Origin: an uncultured Eubacteriales bacterium
Lineage (GTDB): Bacteria > Bacillota > Clostridia > Christensenellales > Aristaeellaceae
Assembly (NCBI GenBank): GCA_902782795.1
Contig: CACZOT010000310.1
Location: 1-8,232 of the forward strand
Length of the DNA: 8,232 nt
Reading direction: 5' to 3'
This document shows, piece by piece, positions 1-5,876 of the stretch. Each line of letters opens with the position of its first letter. Position 1 is the stretch's first letter. The notes beneath the pieces are model-generated. The model had not been told where the DNA came from. It did not search any database and saw only the letters and a list, made by a program, of their open reading frames with translations. A program made the position numbers and the translations under genes.

Positions 1-483
1 AACGCCGATGACGAGACCCTGGGCAACATCTTTATCACCGGCGGCAGCTTCACCGTCAAGGCGGTCGACGACGCCATCCACGCGACCGCACTGCTCCAAA
101 TCGACGGAGGCAGCTTTGAGCTCACCGCCGCGGAGGGCATCGAGGGCACCTACATCCAGATCAACAGCGGCACGCTTGGCATCCAGGCCACGGACGACGG
201 CGTCAACGCCGCGCATAAATCCAGCGCCTGGTCACCCACGGTGGAGATCAACGGCGGCGAGATCGCCGTCGTCATGGGCGCGGGCGACACGGACGGCGTG
301 GATTCCAACGGCGATATCATCGTCAACGGCGGAACCATCAGCGTCACCGGCCAGAGCGCCTTCGATTACGACGGCTCCGCGCAGGTGAGCGGCGGCACGA
401 TCATCATTAACGGCCAGCAGGTGGATTCCATCCCCAACCAGATGATGGGCGGCAGAGGCGGTATGGGCCGCCGCGGCAAATAA
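1..483 (+). CDS. Carbohydrate-binding domain-containing protein, Cthe_2159-like (3' end only)
   Basis: The reading frame is open from base 1 to the TAA at 481-483, giving the last 160 residues of a protein whose start lies upstream. The translation is a ladder of short beta-strand repeats with a Gly-Gly turn: FITGGSF, QIDGGSF, QINSGTL, EINGGEI, IVNGGTI and QVSGGTI, about 20-28 residues apart and rich in Asp, Asn and Gly. This is the pattern of right-handed parallel beta-helix proteins of the Cthe_2159/DUF4353 family, which are secreted or surface proteins that bind acidic plant polysaccharides or cellulose. The family assignment is from pattern memory, not from a search. The C-terminus ends in a Gly/Met/Arg-rich tail (MMGGRGGMGRRGK), which I have seen in relatives. 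Signal peptide and N-terminal part are outside the window. A terminator follows directly, so this is the last gene of its transcript. Confidence 0.75.
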   Translation, partial: NADDETLGNIFITGGSFTVKAVDDAIHATALLQIDGGSFELTAAEGIEGTYIQINSGTLGIQATDDGVNAAHKSSAWSPTVEINGGEIAVVMGAGDTDGVDSNGDIIVNGGTISVTGQSAFDYDGSAQVSGGTIIINGQQVDSIPNQMMGGRGGMGRRGK

Positions 484-491
484 ACATCAGG

Positions 492-533
492 AAACACGGC
501 CCGGAAGGGAACGCCCTCCAGGCCGTGTTTTCC
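492..533 (+). terminator. Rho-independent terminator of the carbohydrate-binding protein gene
   Basis: AAACACGGCC (492-501) pairs perfectly with GGCCGTGTTT (521-530). An inner GGAAGGG/CCCTCC pairing extends the stem with a short loop. TTTT lies at the stem base and just beyond. The hairpin begins 8 bases after the stop codon. Confidence 0.8.
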
Positions 534-540
534 ATCTTCG

Positions 541-871
541 CATGACAAATACTGACAAAAGGAGATCGTGGCGCGAGGAACGCCAGAACGCCGGCGAGCG
601 CAAAAGGGATGTATGGCGCGGAACACCGGAGAATGGTCGGCAGTGTCGCCAGATTGATGGGAATTGACGGAAACTGGGGCCCTACGGACGCCAAACCTTC
701 TGTCCCCAGTCAGGGCCTAGGGAGATCCAAACGGATCGCAAGACCGGTGGCGCTGCGCCGAAACCCTCCTCCGTCGAGCGATCTTCGTCCCAGAAGGCGG
801 GAGAACCCCGAACCCGTCGCGAGGCCTGCGACAGGAACGAGCCGCTTGTCGGAAAAGAATGCCGGTTGCTC
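541..871. other. Intergenic stretch of about 330 bases without a recognisable gene
   Basis: Open frames exist on both strands (for example 609-908 plus and 682-900 minus), but their translations are Arg/Pro/Ser-rich, have no recognisable motif and lack convincing ribosome binding sites. The only visible structure is ACTGGGG (673-679) with CCCCAGT (704-710), which competes with GGCCCT (678-683) pairing to AGGGCC (712-717). No terminator for the minus-strand gene ending at 872 is apparent. Confidence 0.5.
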
Positions 872-1633
872 CTATCGGAGCGGACGTAGGGAGGCCGCAA
901 CGGGGTAGTGGTCCGAAAGGTAGACCCCTTCGTACTCGTCCGTCCACAGAGCGGCGGGTGCTTCGGCTTCGAAGCCGCGGGAGAAGATGTAGTCGATGCG
1001 CGGCTGACGCACCCTGCCGTAACCGTGGAAGGTGTTCTCGAGACCGTCGCTCTGCTCTGTCAGGCGCAGCTGTTCGTCCGCGAGGAGCTCCCGCACGCAA
1101 GGCTCGTCCGGGAAGGCGTTCAGGTCGCCCATGAGCAGCAGCGGCCAGGGCCGGTCCGCGAGCGCGCAGCGCATATAGGCGACAAGCTGCCGCGCGCCCA
1201 GCAGCCGCGCCTCGGGGCTGACGTGGTCCAGATGCGTGTTGATCACATGCCAGGGCGAGCCGCCCTCCAGGGGCTGGAGCTGCATGTGGGTGAAGACGCG
1301 CGGGCAGTGGGATTGGATCTCAAAGCGGGAACCAGGCTCGAAGGGCGTGGGGGAGAGCCACCTGGTCTCCAGGCCGATAAGCTCGAAGCGGTCCTCGCGG
1401 AAGGCGATGGGATTGGATTCGCTGGATTCGCCGCCGCGCTGGCGGCCGAAGAGCCCGTATCCGCGCAAGTGCTCCCTGAGAAATGCCTGCATGTGGGGCC
1501 GGCATTCCTGGAAACCGATGACGTCCGGCCGCTCCGCTTCGATCTTCTCGAGGATCCGCCCCTTGCGGTGCGTAAAGACGTTGAGGCCGTCCCTGGGTGT
1601 ATCGCAGCGCAGGTTGAATGTGACGATCTTCAT
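872..1633 (-). CDS. Endonuclease/exonuclease/phosphatase (EEP) family hydrolase
   Basis: This is a 253-residue metal-dependent phosphoesterase of the EEP fold (DNase I-like superfamily), a normal length for the bacterial stand-alone group. The expected active-site residues are all visible: N7 in TFNLR, E43 in GFQE, H134 in NTHLDH, D170 and N172 in GDLNAF, D214 in RIDYIF, and D241/H242 in SDHYPV. There is no signal peptide, so it should act in the cytoplasm. The substrate cannot be told; the family hydrolyses phosphodiesters or phosphomonoesters in nucleic acids, sugar phosphates or phospholipids. The frame is open further upstream to 1738, but I chose the ATG at 1633 because translation starts directly with the conserved first strand (MKIVTFNLR), a GGGGAGG site lies about 9 bases before it, and a consensus promoter sits inside the longer frame. 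It is transcribed divergently from the SagB-like gene. Confidence 0.88.
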   Translation of the reverse strand: MKIVTFNLRCDTPRDGLNVFTHRKGRILEKIEAERPDVIGFQECRPHMQAFLREHLRGYGLFGRQRGGESSESNPIAFREDRFELIGLETRWLSPTPFEPGSRFEIQSHCPRVFTHMQLQPLEGGSPWHVINTHLDHVSPEARLLGARQLVAYMRCALADRPWPLLLMGDLNAFPDEPCVRELLADEQLRLTEQSDGLENTFHGYGRVRQPRIDYIFSRGFEAEAPAALWTDEYEGVYLSDHYPVAASLRPLR

Positions 1634-1672
1634 AAGGGCATTCCTCCCCAAAACCATTGGTCGCTCGCGATC

Positions 1673-1701
1673 ATTGTAGAATGGAAAGAGGGTGTTGTCA
1701 A
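1673..1701 (-). promoter_or_regulatory. Sigma-A-type promoter of the EEP hydrolase gene
   Basis: On the minus strand, TTGACA (1701-1696) is followed after exactly 17 bases by TACAAT (1678-1673). The predicted transcript starts near 1666, giving a leader of about 33 bases that contains the GGGGAGG ribosome binding site. Confidence 0.8.
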
Positions 1702-1703
1702 GG

Positions 1704-1732
1704 TTTACACAGGGTGGGAAAACTGGTACAAT
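1704..1732 (+). promoter_or_regulatory. Sigma-A-type promoter of the SagB-like oxidoreductase gene
   Basis: TTTACA (1704-1709) and TACAAT (1727-1732) are separated by exactly 17 bases. The predicted start is near 1739, about 43 bases before the ATG. Its -35 box is only 2 bases from the -35 box of the divergent EEP promoter. Confidence 0.78.
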
Positions 1733-1781
1733 CCCCATGAAAACAACACCGCGGGACCGACCGAAAAAAGGAGAGCTTTAT

Positions 1782-2606
1782 ATGAGCGAAACATGGATCG
1801 AAAAACGGATCAAAGCCGGGCGCGCGCTCTTTCACAATTTCATCCAGGAGACGGAGGAAGAATACTTTTCCGACCAGGACCTGAAAAAGCCGCAGCCGCC
1901 GCTGGCCAAAGCCCCGATGACCGAAACGGCCATCGATCTGCCCAGCGATTTCTCCGCCCTCGCGATCGAAAACGATTTCCTGCGGGTGATCAACAGCCGC
2001 AAGAGCCACCGGGTCTATACGGACGAGCCGATCACGCTCCTCCAGCTCTCGTATCTCCTCTGGTGCACCCAGGGCGTCAAGAGCGTGCGGGGCCGCGCCT
2101 ACGCGACCATCCGCACCGTGCCCGGCGGCGGCGCGCGCCACCCCTTCGAGTGCTATCTGGCCGTGCGCAAGGTCGAAGGGCTGCGGCCCGGGCTCTACCA
2201 CTATCTGCCCATGAAGCACCAGATCGAGTTCCTGCGGGAGGCGGACGGCTTCGAAGAGTGGATCGGCCGATCTCTGGCCGAGCAGCGCTGGGCCGAGAAG
2301 GCGAGCGTCGTCTTCTATTACAGCTGCGTCTTCTATCGGGCGGAGTGGCGCTACGGCATCTACGCCCACCCCACGGTGCTCATCGACAGCGGCCACGTGA
2401 CGGAGAACCTCTACCTCGCCGCCACCTCCATCGGCCTGGGCAGCTGCGCCGTGGCCGCGGTGGACGCGAACGCGGCGGACGACGCTTTCGGCCTGGACGG
2501 CGTGGAGGAGACGATCTTCTACGCCATGCCCGTGGGGACGGTCGCGGCCAAGGACCAGGAGGCCGAGGACGCCTTCTACGCCTTCGTGCGCGAAGAGGGC
2601 CTGTGA
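1782..2606 (+). CDS. SagB-type nitroreductase-family oxidoreductase
   Basis: A 274-residue FMN-dependent oxidoreductase of the nitroreductase fold. Residues 66-80 (FLRVINSRKSHRVYT) carry the Arg/Ser/Arg flavin-phosphate motif at the start of the domain. Residues 112-127 hold PGGGARHPFECYLAV, followed by GLYHY, and 199-222 hold the DSGH..NLYLAA..GLGSC segment; together these are typical of the SagB/ThcOx dehydrogenase group. In peptide-toxin clusters SagB oxidises azolines to azoles, but no SagC/SagD (YcaO) partner or precursor peptide lies nearby, so this is probably one of the stand-alone SagB-like enzymes of unknown substrate. The start at 1782 is supported by AAGGAG at 1768-1773, 8 bases upstream; a longer frame from 1692 would overlap the promoter. 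No signal peptide. It is followed after 34 bases by the next promoter, without a clear terminator. Confidence 0.87.
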   Translation: MSETWIEKRIKAGRALFHNFIQETEEEYFSDQDLKKPQPPLAKAPMTETAIDLPSDFSALAIENDFLRVINSRKSHRVYTDEPITLLQLSYLLWCTQGVKSVRGRAYATIRTVPGGGARHPFECYLAVRKVEGLRPGLYHYLPMKHQIEFLREADGFEEWIGRSLAEQRWAEKASVVFYYSCVFYRAEWRYGIYAHPTVLIDSGHVTENLYLAATSIGLGSCAVAAVDANAADDAFGLDGVEETIFYAMPVGTVAAKDQEAEDAFYAFVREEGL

Positions 2607-2640
2607 GCGGAGGATTGGGACTCGGAACCAGCAATGACGC

Positions 2641-2669
2641 TGGACAGAACAGGGTGTTCCCGCTATAAT
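2641..2669 (+). promoter_or_regulatory. Promoter of the sugar isomerase-like gene, with a dyad in the spacer
   Basis: TGGACA (2641-2646) and TATAAT (2664-2669) are separated by exactly 17 bases. The spacer contains the perfect inverted repeat GAACA-GGG-TGTTC (2647-2659), placed where a repressor or activator would contact RNA polymerase. The predicted transcript starts near 2676, leaving a leader of about 110 bases. Confidence 0.78.
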
Positions 2670-2680
2670 GGACAGGAAGG

Positions 2681-2746
2681 GGTCTTTGGCTCCTGAAAAG
2701 GCAAAGCCGCCCCGCTGGAGGTACAAGGGCAGGCGGTCTCCTGCGC
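2681..2746 (+). promoter_or_regulatory. Structured 5' leader of the sugar isomerase-like gene (class unknown)
   Basis: A strong hairpin spans 2681-2708: GG and CTTTG pair with CAAAG and CC, then after a 3-base bulge CCT pairs with AGG around a GAAA tetraloop. Downstream, GCAGG (2729-2733) can pair with CCTGC (2740-2744), or instead GCCC (2709-2712) with GGGC (2727-2730) and GGAG (2717-2720) with CTCC (2738-2741). No oligo-U run follows, so any control would be on translation. It does not fit a riboswitch family I can name; whether it regulates anything is inference. Confidence 0.35.
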
Positions 2747-2785
2747 GAAAAACACATATCGGGGAAGAAAAAGGGAGGATCTGTT

Positions 2786-3694
2786 ATGAAGCTTGGCATC
2801 ATTCAGCGGCCGGTCGCGGCGAGCCTCGAGTACGCAAAATCGCTTGGTCTGGAATTCGTGGAATTCGACTGCAACCCGCCGGATTACTTTGGCGTGCCCC
2901 TGGAGGAGCTCTGGAAGGAGCAGGACGCCATCAAGGCCGCCGTGGCGGAGACGGGCGTGGAGGTCGGCGCGGTGGGGCGCTGGGCCAGCACGATCCTCGA
3001 TCAGAACGGCGCGGTCATCCCCGAGGAATGGGCGGCCGTCAAGGCCGTGATCGATTTCGGCCATTACGTCGGCGCGAAGTATTTCCTCTGCAGCGTCAAT
3101 TACGTCAAGGGACTGAGCTATTACAAGAACATCACCGCGGCCATCAAGGTTCTCAACGATATCGTCGCCTACGCCAGGGAGAAGGGCATGGAAAGCGCCA
3201 TCGTCAACTGCATGATGGGCGATAACTACATCCGCACGCCGGAGCAGTGGCGCCTGGTGCTGGACGAGGTGCCCGGCCTGGGCATCAAGTACGACCCGTC
3301 CCACAGTTTCGTCCACGGCGGCGAGCACGGCGCGTACCTGCGCGAAGCCATGGAGTGGGGCGACCGCTTCACCTATTGCCATATCAAGGGCGTCATCCAG
3401 ATCGGCGATTCCGAAGAGCCGCAGGAATGGGAGAGGTACAAGCTCCTCAAGAAACATCCGGAGCTGCGCCAGTACGAGGAGTTCCAGCACCGCGCGATCG
3501 GCACCAATCCCAAGTATGACAACCCGCCCGCCGGCATCGATTCCATCAACTGGCGCGCGTTCTTCGCCGCCCTTTATCAGCACGATTACGACGGCTACCT
3601 CTCCATCGAGCCGCACTCCAGCACCTGGCGCGGCGAGAAGGGCGAGAAGGGCGTCAAGTACACCATCAAGTATATCCGCGATCTGATGATCTGA
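2786..3694 (+). CDS. Sugar phosphate isomerase/epimerase family protein (xylose isomerase-like TIM barrel)
   Basis: A 302-residue cytoplasmic protein of the AP-endonuclease-2/xylose isomerase-like barrel family (IolE/IolI relatives). Visible metal and substrate residues are D170 and H173 in KYDPSH, H199 in CHIKG, and E275 in SIEPHSS. The glutamate usually found on the middle strand appears to be replaced: the equivalent stretch reads IVNCMMGDN (139-147), with Asn at 141. From memory, a subgroup of these proteins has Asn or Cys there and also shares the C-terminal SIEPHS and GV.YTI.YIR pattern, so this may be a distinct subfamily rather than a defect. Such enzymes isomerise or epimerise keto-sugars or inositols; the substrate here is unknown. 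The ATG at 2786 has AAGGGAGG (2771-2778) 7 bases before it. It has its own promoter and is followed by hairpins, so it appears to be a single-gene unit. Confidence 0.85.
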   Translation: MKLGIIQRPVAASLEYAKSLGLEFVEFDCNPPDYFGVPLEELWKEQDAIKAAVAETGVEVGAVGRWASTILDQNGAVIPEEWAAVKAVIDFGHYVGAKYFLCSVNYVKGLSYYKNITAAIKVLNDIVAYAREKGMESAIVNCMMGDNYIRTPEQWRLVLDEVPGLGIKYDPSHSFVHGGEHGAYLREAMEWGDRFTYCHIKGVIQIGDSEEPQEWERYKLLKKHPELRQYEEFQHRAIGTNPKYDNPPAGIDSINWRAFFAALYQHDYDGYLSIEPHSSTWRGEKGEKGVKYTIKYIRDLMI

Positions 3695-3695
3695 T

Positions 3696-3726
3696 CGCGC
3701 GAAGCCTTTTTCCAAGCGTTCGCGCG
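3696..3726. repeat. Inverted repeat after the sugar isomerase-like gene
   Basis: CGCGCGAA (3696-3703) pairs perfectly with TTCGCGCG (3719-3726) around a 15-base loop that contains TTTTT. It sits 2 bases after the stop codon and just before the terminator hairpin, and may help 3' end formation or protect the transcript. Confidence 0.5.
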
Positions 3727-3733
3727 GCAAGCG

Positions 3734-3770
3734 AAAGGCCCTTCCCGGCCCGGCGTCGGGGAGGGCCTTT
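3734..3770 (+). terminator. Terminator-like hairpin after the sugar isomerase-like gene
   Basis: AAAGGCCCTTCCC (3734-3746) pairs with GGGGAGGGCCTTT (3758-3770): 13 base pairs including one G-T, with an 11-base loop. The three T residues are inside the stem and the following bases are GCGC, so the oligo-U run is weak. Confidence 0.6.
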
Positions 3771-3782
3771 GCGCAAGAGGCA

Positions 3783-3812
3783 GTGACGCGGGCTGCTGGC
3801 CTGTGTTAAGAT
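3783..3812 (+). promoter_or_regulatory. Possible weak promoter of the PHP gene
   Basis: GTGACG (3783-3788) and TAAGAT (3807-3812) are 18 bases apart, with TGT just before the -10 box. The predicted transcript starts near 3819 and would have a leader of about 19 bases with the AGGAGG site. Matches are only moderate. Confidence 0.35.
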
Positions 3813-3837
3813 GCTCTCCGGCGAGGAGGAGAGAAAG

Positions 3838-4632
3838 ATGGCTTACCGTTACGAAACGCATCTGCACACCTGCCAGGGGAGCGCCTGCGGCGTCTCCACC
3901 GGCGCGGAGCAGGCCAGGTTCTACCACGAGCTCGGCTACACGGGCGTCTTTATTACGGATCACTTCTTCGGCGGGAACACCGCCGTTCCGCGCGACCTTC
4001 CCTGGCGCGAGCGCGTCGACCGCTTCTGCGCGGGTTTCGAGGACGCCCTCACCGCCGGGCAGCGCCTGGGGCTGGACGTCTTCTTTGCCTGGGAGCAGAA
4101 TTACGAGGGCGACGAGTACCTCATCTATGGCCTGGACAAGGCGTGGCTGCTCGCGCATCCGGATATCGAGAAGTGGTCCCGCGCCAGGCAGTACGAGGAA
4201 GTGCACCGGGCGGGCGGCGCGGTCATTCAGGCGCATCCCTTCCGGGACCGGGGGTATATCGCCCGGATTCTCCTGGCGCGCAAGTATTGCGACGACATCG
4301 AAGTCGCCAACACGGGCAACCATCCCTACAACGATGTCTGCGCCCGGCATTATGCCGAGCGCTATGGTCTCCTGACCACCGCCGGGTCCGATAACCACAA
4401 CTGCGCCGCCGCCGTTCCCGCGCGCCTCATGGGCGTGGAGACGGAGGAGCGCCTCGCTTCGGCGATGGACTACGCGCGCATCCTCCGCGCCGGGGGACCG
4501 GTGCGGCCCATCATTCCCGAGGGTTGGTTCGATATCGACCGCGACGCAGCGCCTCGGCTCCCGTCCTATTGGGTGGACGAGGGGAACGCGGAGGGGCCGT
4601 ACATCCCCACGGGCATCGATTTCCTGGATTGA
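3838..4632 (+). CDS. PHP domain-containing phosphoesterase
   Basis: A 264-residue protein of the polymerase-and-histidinol-phosphatase (PHP) metal-dependent hydrolase family. The metal-binding motifs are all present in order: H8 and H10 in THLHT, D41/H42 in ITDHFF, E86 in AWEQN, H133 in QAHPFR, and D185 and H187 in GSDNH. Relatives hydrolyse phosphomonoesters such as histidinol phosphate, or nucleotide and oligonucleotide phosphates; the neighbourhood has no histidine pathway gene, so the substrate is open. No signal peptide or membrane segment. The frame also allows an ATG at 3811, but I prefer 3838 because AGGAGG (3824-3829) lies 8 bases before it and the upstream ATG falls in the probable -10 box. 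The gene is bounded by hairpins on both sides and seems to be transcribed alone. Confidence 0.87.
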   Translation: MAYRYETHLHTCQGSACGVSTGAEQARFYHELGYTGVFITDHFFGGNTAVPRDLPWRERVDRFCAGFEDALTAGQRLGLDVFFAWEQNYEGDEYLIYGLDKAWLLAHPDIEKWSRARQYEEVHRAGGAVIQAHPFRDRGYIARILLARKYCDDIEVANTGNHPYNDVCARHYAERYGLLTTAGSDNHNCAAAVPARLMGVETEERLASAMDYARILRAGGPVRPIIPEGWFDIDRDAAPRLPSYWVDEGNAEGPYIPTGIDFLD

Positions 4633-4647
4633 ACCCAAATTCCGCCC

Positions 4648-4689
4648 AAAACCGCCGCCTTCCGGAAAGGACCGGAAGGCGGCGGTTTT
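4648..4689. terminator. Bidirectional terminator between convergent PHP and esterase genes
   Basis: Bases 4648-4665 (AAAACCGCCGCC then TTCCGG) pair perfectly over 18 base pairs with 4672-4689, with a 6-base loop AAAGGA. Both strands end in TTTT at the stem base. It lies 15 bases after the PHP stop codon and 12 bases from the esterase stop codon, so one hairpin serves both genes. Confidence 0.88.
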
Positions 4690-4701
4690 ACTATGCGGAG
4701 T

Positions 4702-5643
4702 CTATTTTGCGAAGCAATCCCGGCAGAAGCCGTCCACGATATCGAGGAGATGATCCGTCCAGAACTCGGGCCCGCAGTGGTCGGCTCCCTTGACGAGATA
4801 GAACCGCGCCGGGTGGCCGGTTTCCCGCAAGCGACGGTAGAGGATGGCGCTGCCCTCGCAGTTGACCGTGCGGTCCTTGGTGCCGTGGAAAATGAGCACG
4901 GGCGGCAGGACCGTCTTCTCATCGATGTTGCATTCCACGGACAGCTGCCGCGCCAGCTCCGGGTGCTCCAGGAGGTTTTTCCCGCCCATCTCCCGGCCCT
5001 CGGGGCTGTCCGGCAGGCAATGGTTCACCGTGCATGGGTTGGAATCCGGCTGGATGACGGAGGTGGAGCCGTAGTAATCGACGATGCCGGCCGTCTCGGC
5101 GCTGACGCCGGGGAAGAGGTTGTCCTCCGCGCTCTCGTCGTCATGGATCAGGCCGCCCCACATGGCCGTGTGCCCGCCGCTGGAATCCCCCGCGAGGATC
5201 ATGCGCAAGGGATCGATGCCGAAGCGTTTGGCGTTTTTACGCAGGAAGCGCACGGCGTTGCGGGCGTCCTTGGCCTGGGCGGGAAAGCTGGCGATGCCGG
5301 AATGGCGGTATTCCACGATGGCGCAGACGTACCCCCGCAGGGCCAGCTTGGCGACCTGGGCGACCTGCGCGTACACATACTGCTTGAACCAACCCGAGCC
5401 CTGCACGAAGACGAAACAGGGCAGGCTGAAGGGCTGCTTCTCCGCGAAGGGTTGGAACCCGCTCGAGCGGCTGGCCGGGATGAGGATCTGCAGGTGGAGG
5501 GGAGTGCCCTGAACGTTGGCGTATTCCACGTCGTGGAAATAGTTGACGCCCATCTCATCTCCGGTGGTCTCGATGACCTGCGCGCCTTCGGGCACCTCGG
5601 CGAACTCGGGGAAGTCTTCATAGCTCCAGTTCTGGACCTTCAT
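4702..5643 (-). CDS. Alpha/beta hydrolase, BD-FAE-like carbohydrate esterase
   Basis: A 313-residue alpha/beta hydrolase. The catalytic triad is visible: nucleophile S154 in GDSSGG (152-157), D257 in HGTKDRTV, and H289 in GADHC. The oxyanion-hole segment reads VQGSGW (80-85) where many relatives have HGGGW. The pattern resembles bacterial BD-FAE-type acetylxylan/feruloyl esterases and hormone-sensitive-lipase-like esterases; removal of acyl groups from plant sugars fits the carbohydrate genes nearby, but the substrate is inferred. There is no signal peptide, so it would act inside the cell on imported oligosaccharides. I place the start at 5643, where GAGGAGG lies 8 bases before MKVQNW; a longer frame to 5718 runs through the promoter. 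It is divergent from the toxin-antitoxin-like fusion gene and convergent with the PHP gene. Confidence 0.87.
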   Translation of the reverse strand: MKVQNWSYEDFPEFAEVPEGAQVIETTGDEMGVNYFHDVEYANVQGTPLHLQILIPASRSSGFQPFAEKQPFSLPCFVFVQGSGWFKQYVYAQVAQVAKLALRGYVCAIVEYRHSGIASFPAQAKDARNAVRFLRKNAKRFGIDPLRMILAGDSSGGHTAMWGGLIHDDESAEDNLFPGVSAETAGIVDYYGSTSVIQPDSNPCTVNHCLPDSPEGREMGGKNLLEHPELARQLSVECNIDEKTVLPPVLIFHGTKDRTVNCEGSAILYRRLRETGHPARFYLVKGADHCGPEFWTDHLLDIVDGFCRDCFAK

Positions 5644-5678
5644 TGTTGCGCCCTCCTCTTTGTTGTTTGCGTGCTTCC

Positions 5679-5707
5679 AGTGTAGCGGCTTTTCCGGGAA
5701 AAAGCAA
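5679..5707 (-). promoter_or_regulatory. Probable promoter of the esterase gene
   Basis: On the minus strand, TTGCTT (5707-5702) and TACACT (5684-5679) are separated by 17 bases. The predicted start is near 5672, about 29 bases before the ATG. The -35 box matches only in TTG. Confidence 0.5.
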
Positions 5708-5751
5708 GGGGGAAGCATGCGGCTGTTGCGTTATTGATGCGGTCTCTTTGC

Positions 5752-5757
5752 TATAGT
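5752..5757 (+). promoter_or_regulatory. Possible -10 element of the toxin-antitoxin-like fusion gene
   Basis: TATAGT matches the -10 consensus at five of six positions, but no good -35 box lies at the right distance (TTGATG ends only 12 bases before it). It would give a leader of about 113 bases. A second candidate, TATACA at 5834-5839, also lacks a -35 box and lies in a palindrome. Confidence 0.3.
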
Positions 5758-5830
5758 GAACTTCGGAAAAAGCCGCATTCAGACACAATATGGCCCCAAA
5801 AACGAAACGATTCTTTTTTCGCTCCGGGCC

Positions 5831-5840
5831 GTGTATACAC
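5831..5840. promoter_or_regulatory. 10-bp perfect palindrome, candidate operator
   Basis: GTGTATACAC is its own reverse complement and lies 37 bases before the ATG of a gene that encodes two Xre-type DNA-binding domains. Toxin-antitoxin operons of this kind are normally repressed by their antitoxin through such palindromes; the assignment is inference. Confidence 0.35.
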
Positions 5841-5876
5841 AACCGCGCGGCGCAAAGAGAAAAGGCGTGAGGCGAA

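Noticed and set aside
568..657. Small frame with GTG start after AAAAGGAG (560 region)
   Set aside because: The spacing is only 3 bases, the product is about 29 Arg-rich residues, and nothing supports it as a gene.
656..690. Possible 16S rRNA fragment (GGAATTGACGG and CCCTACGG resemble conserved 16S stretches)
   Set aside because: Only about 10 bases match in each case, and in the 16S gene these stretches are hundreds of bases apart and in the other order; the flanks do not match.
2647..2659. LexA (SOS) box
   Set aside because: The dyad is GAAC-N5-GTTC; the Gram-positive box needs N4, and the downstream gene is not a DNA repair gene.
908..2668. 586-codon open frame on the plus strand
   Set aside because: It runs antisense through the EEP gene and out of frame through the SagB-like gene; its translation has no motif, while the two genes it covers have complete active sites, promoters and ribosome binding sites.
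1698..2726. 342-codon open frame on the minus strand
   Set aside because: Antisense shadow of the SagB-like gene, caused by high GC at third codon positions; composition is Ala/Val/Arg/Asp/His-rich without a known domain.
2681..2746. Cyclic di-GMP (GEMM-I) riboswitch
   Set aside because: Only the GAAA loop and a CAAAGCC run are shared; the first conserved strand and the tetraloop-receptor hairpin are missing.
2663..3730. 355-codon open frame on the minus strand
   Set aside because: Antisense shadow of the sugar isomerase-like gene; no domain or ribosome binding site.
3595..4638. 347-codon open frame on the minus strand
   Set aside because: Antisense shadow of the PHP gene.
4693..5685. 330-codon open frame on the plus strand
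   Set aside because: Antisense shadow of the esterase gene, whose catalytic triad is intact.
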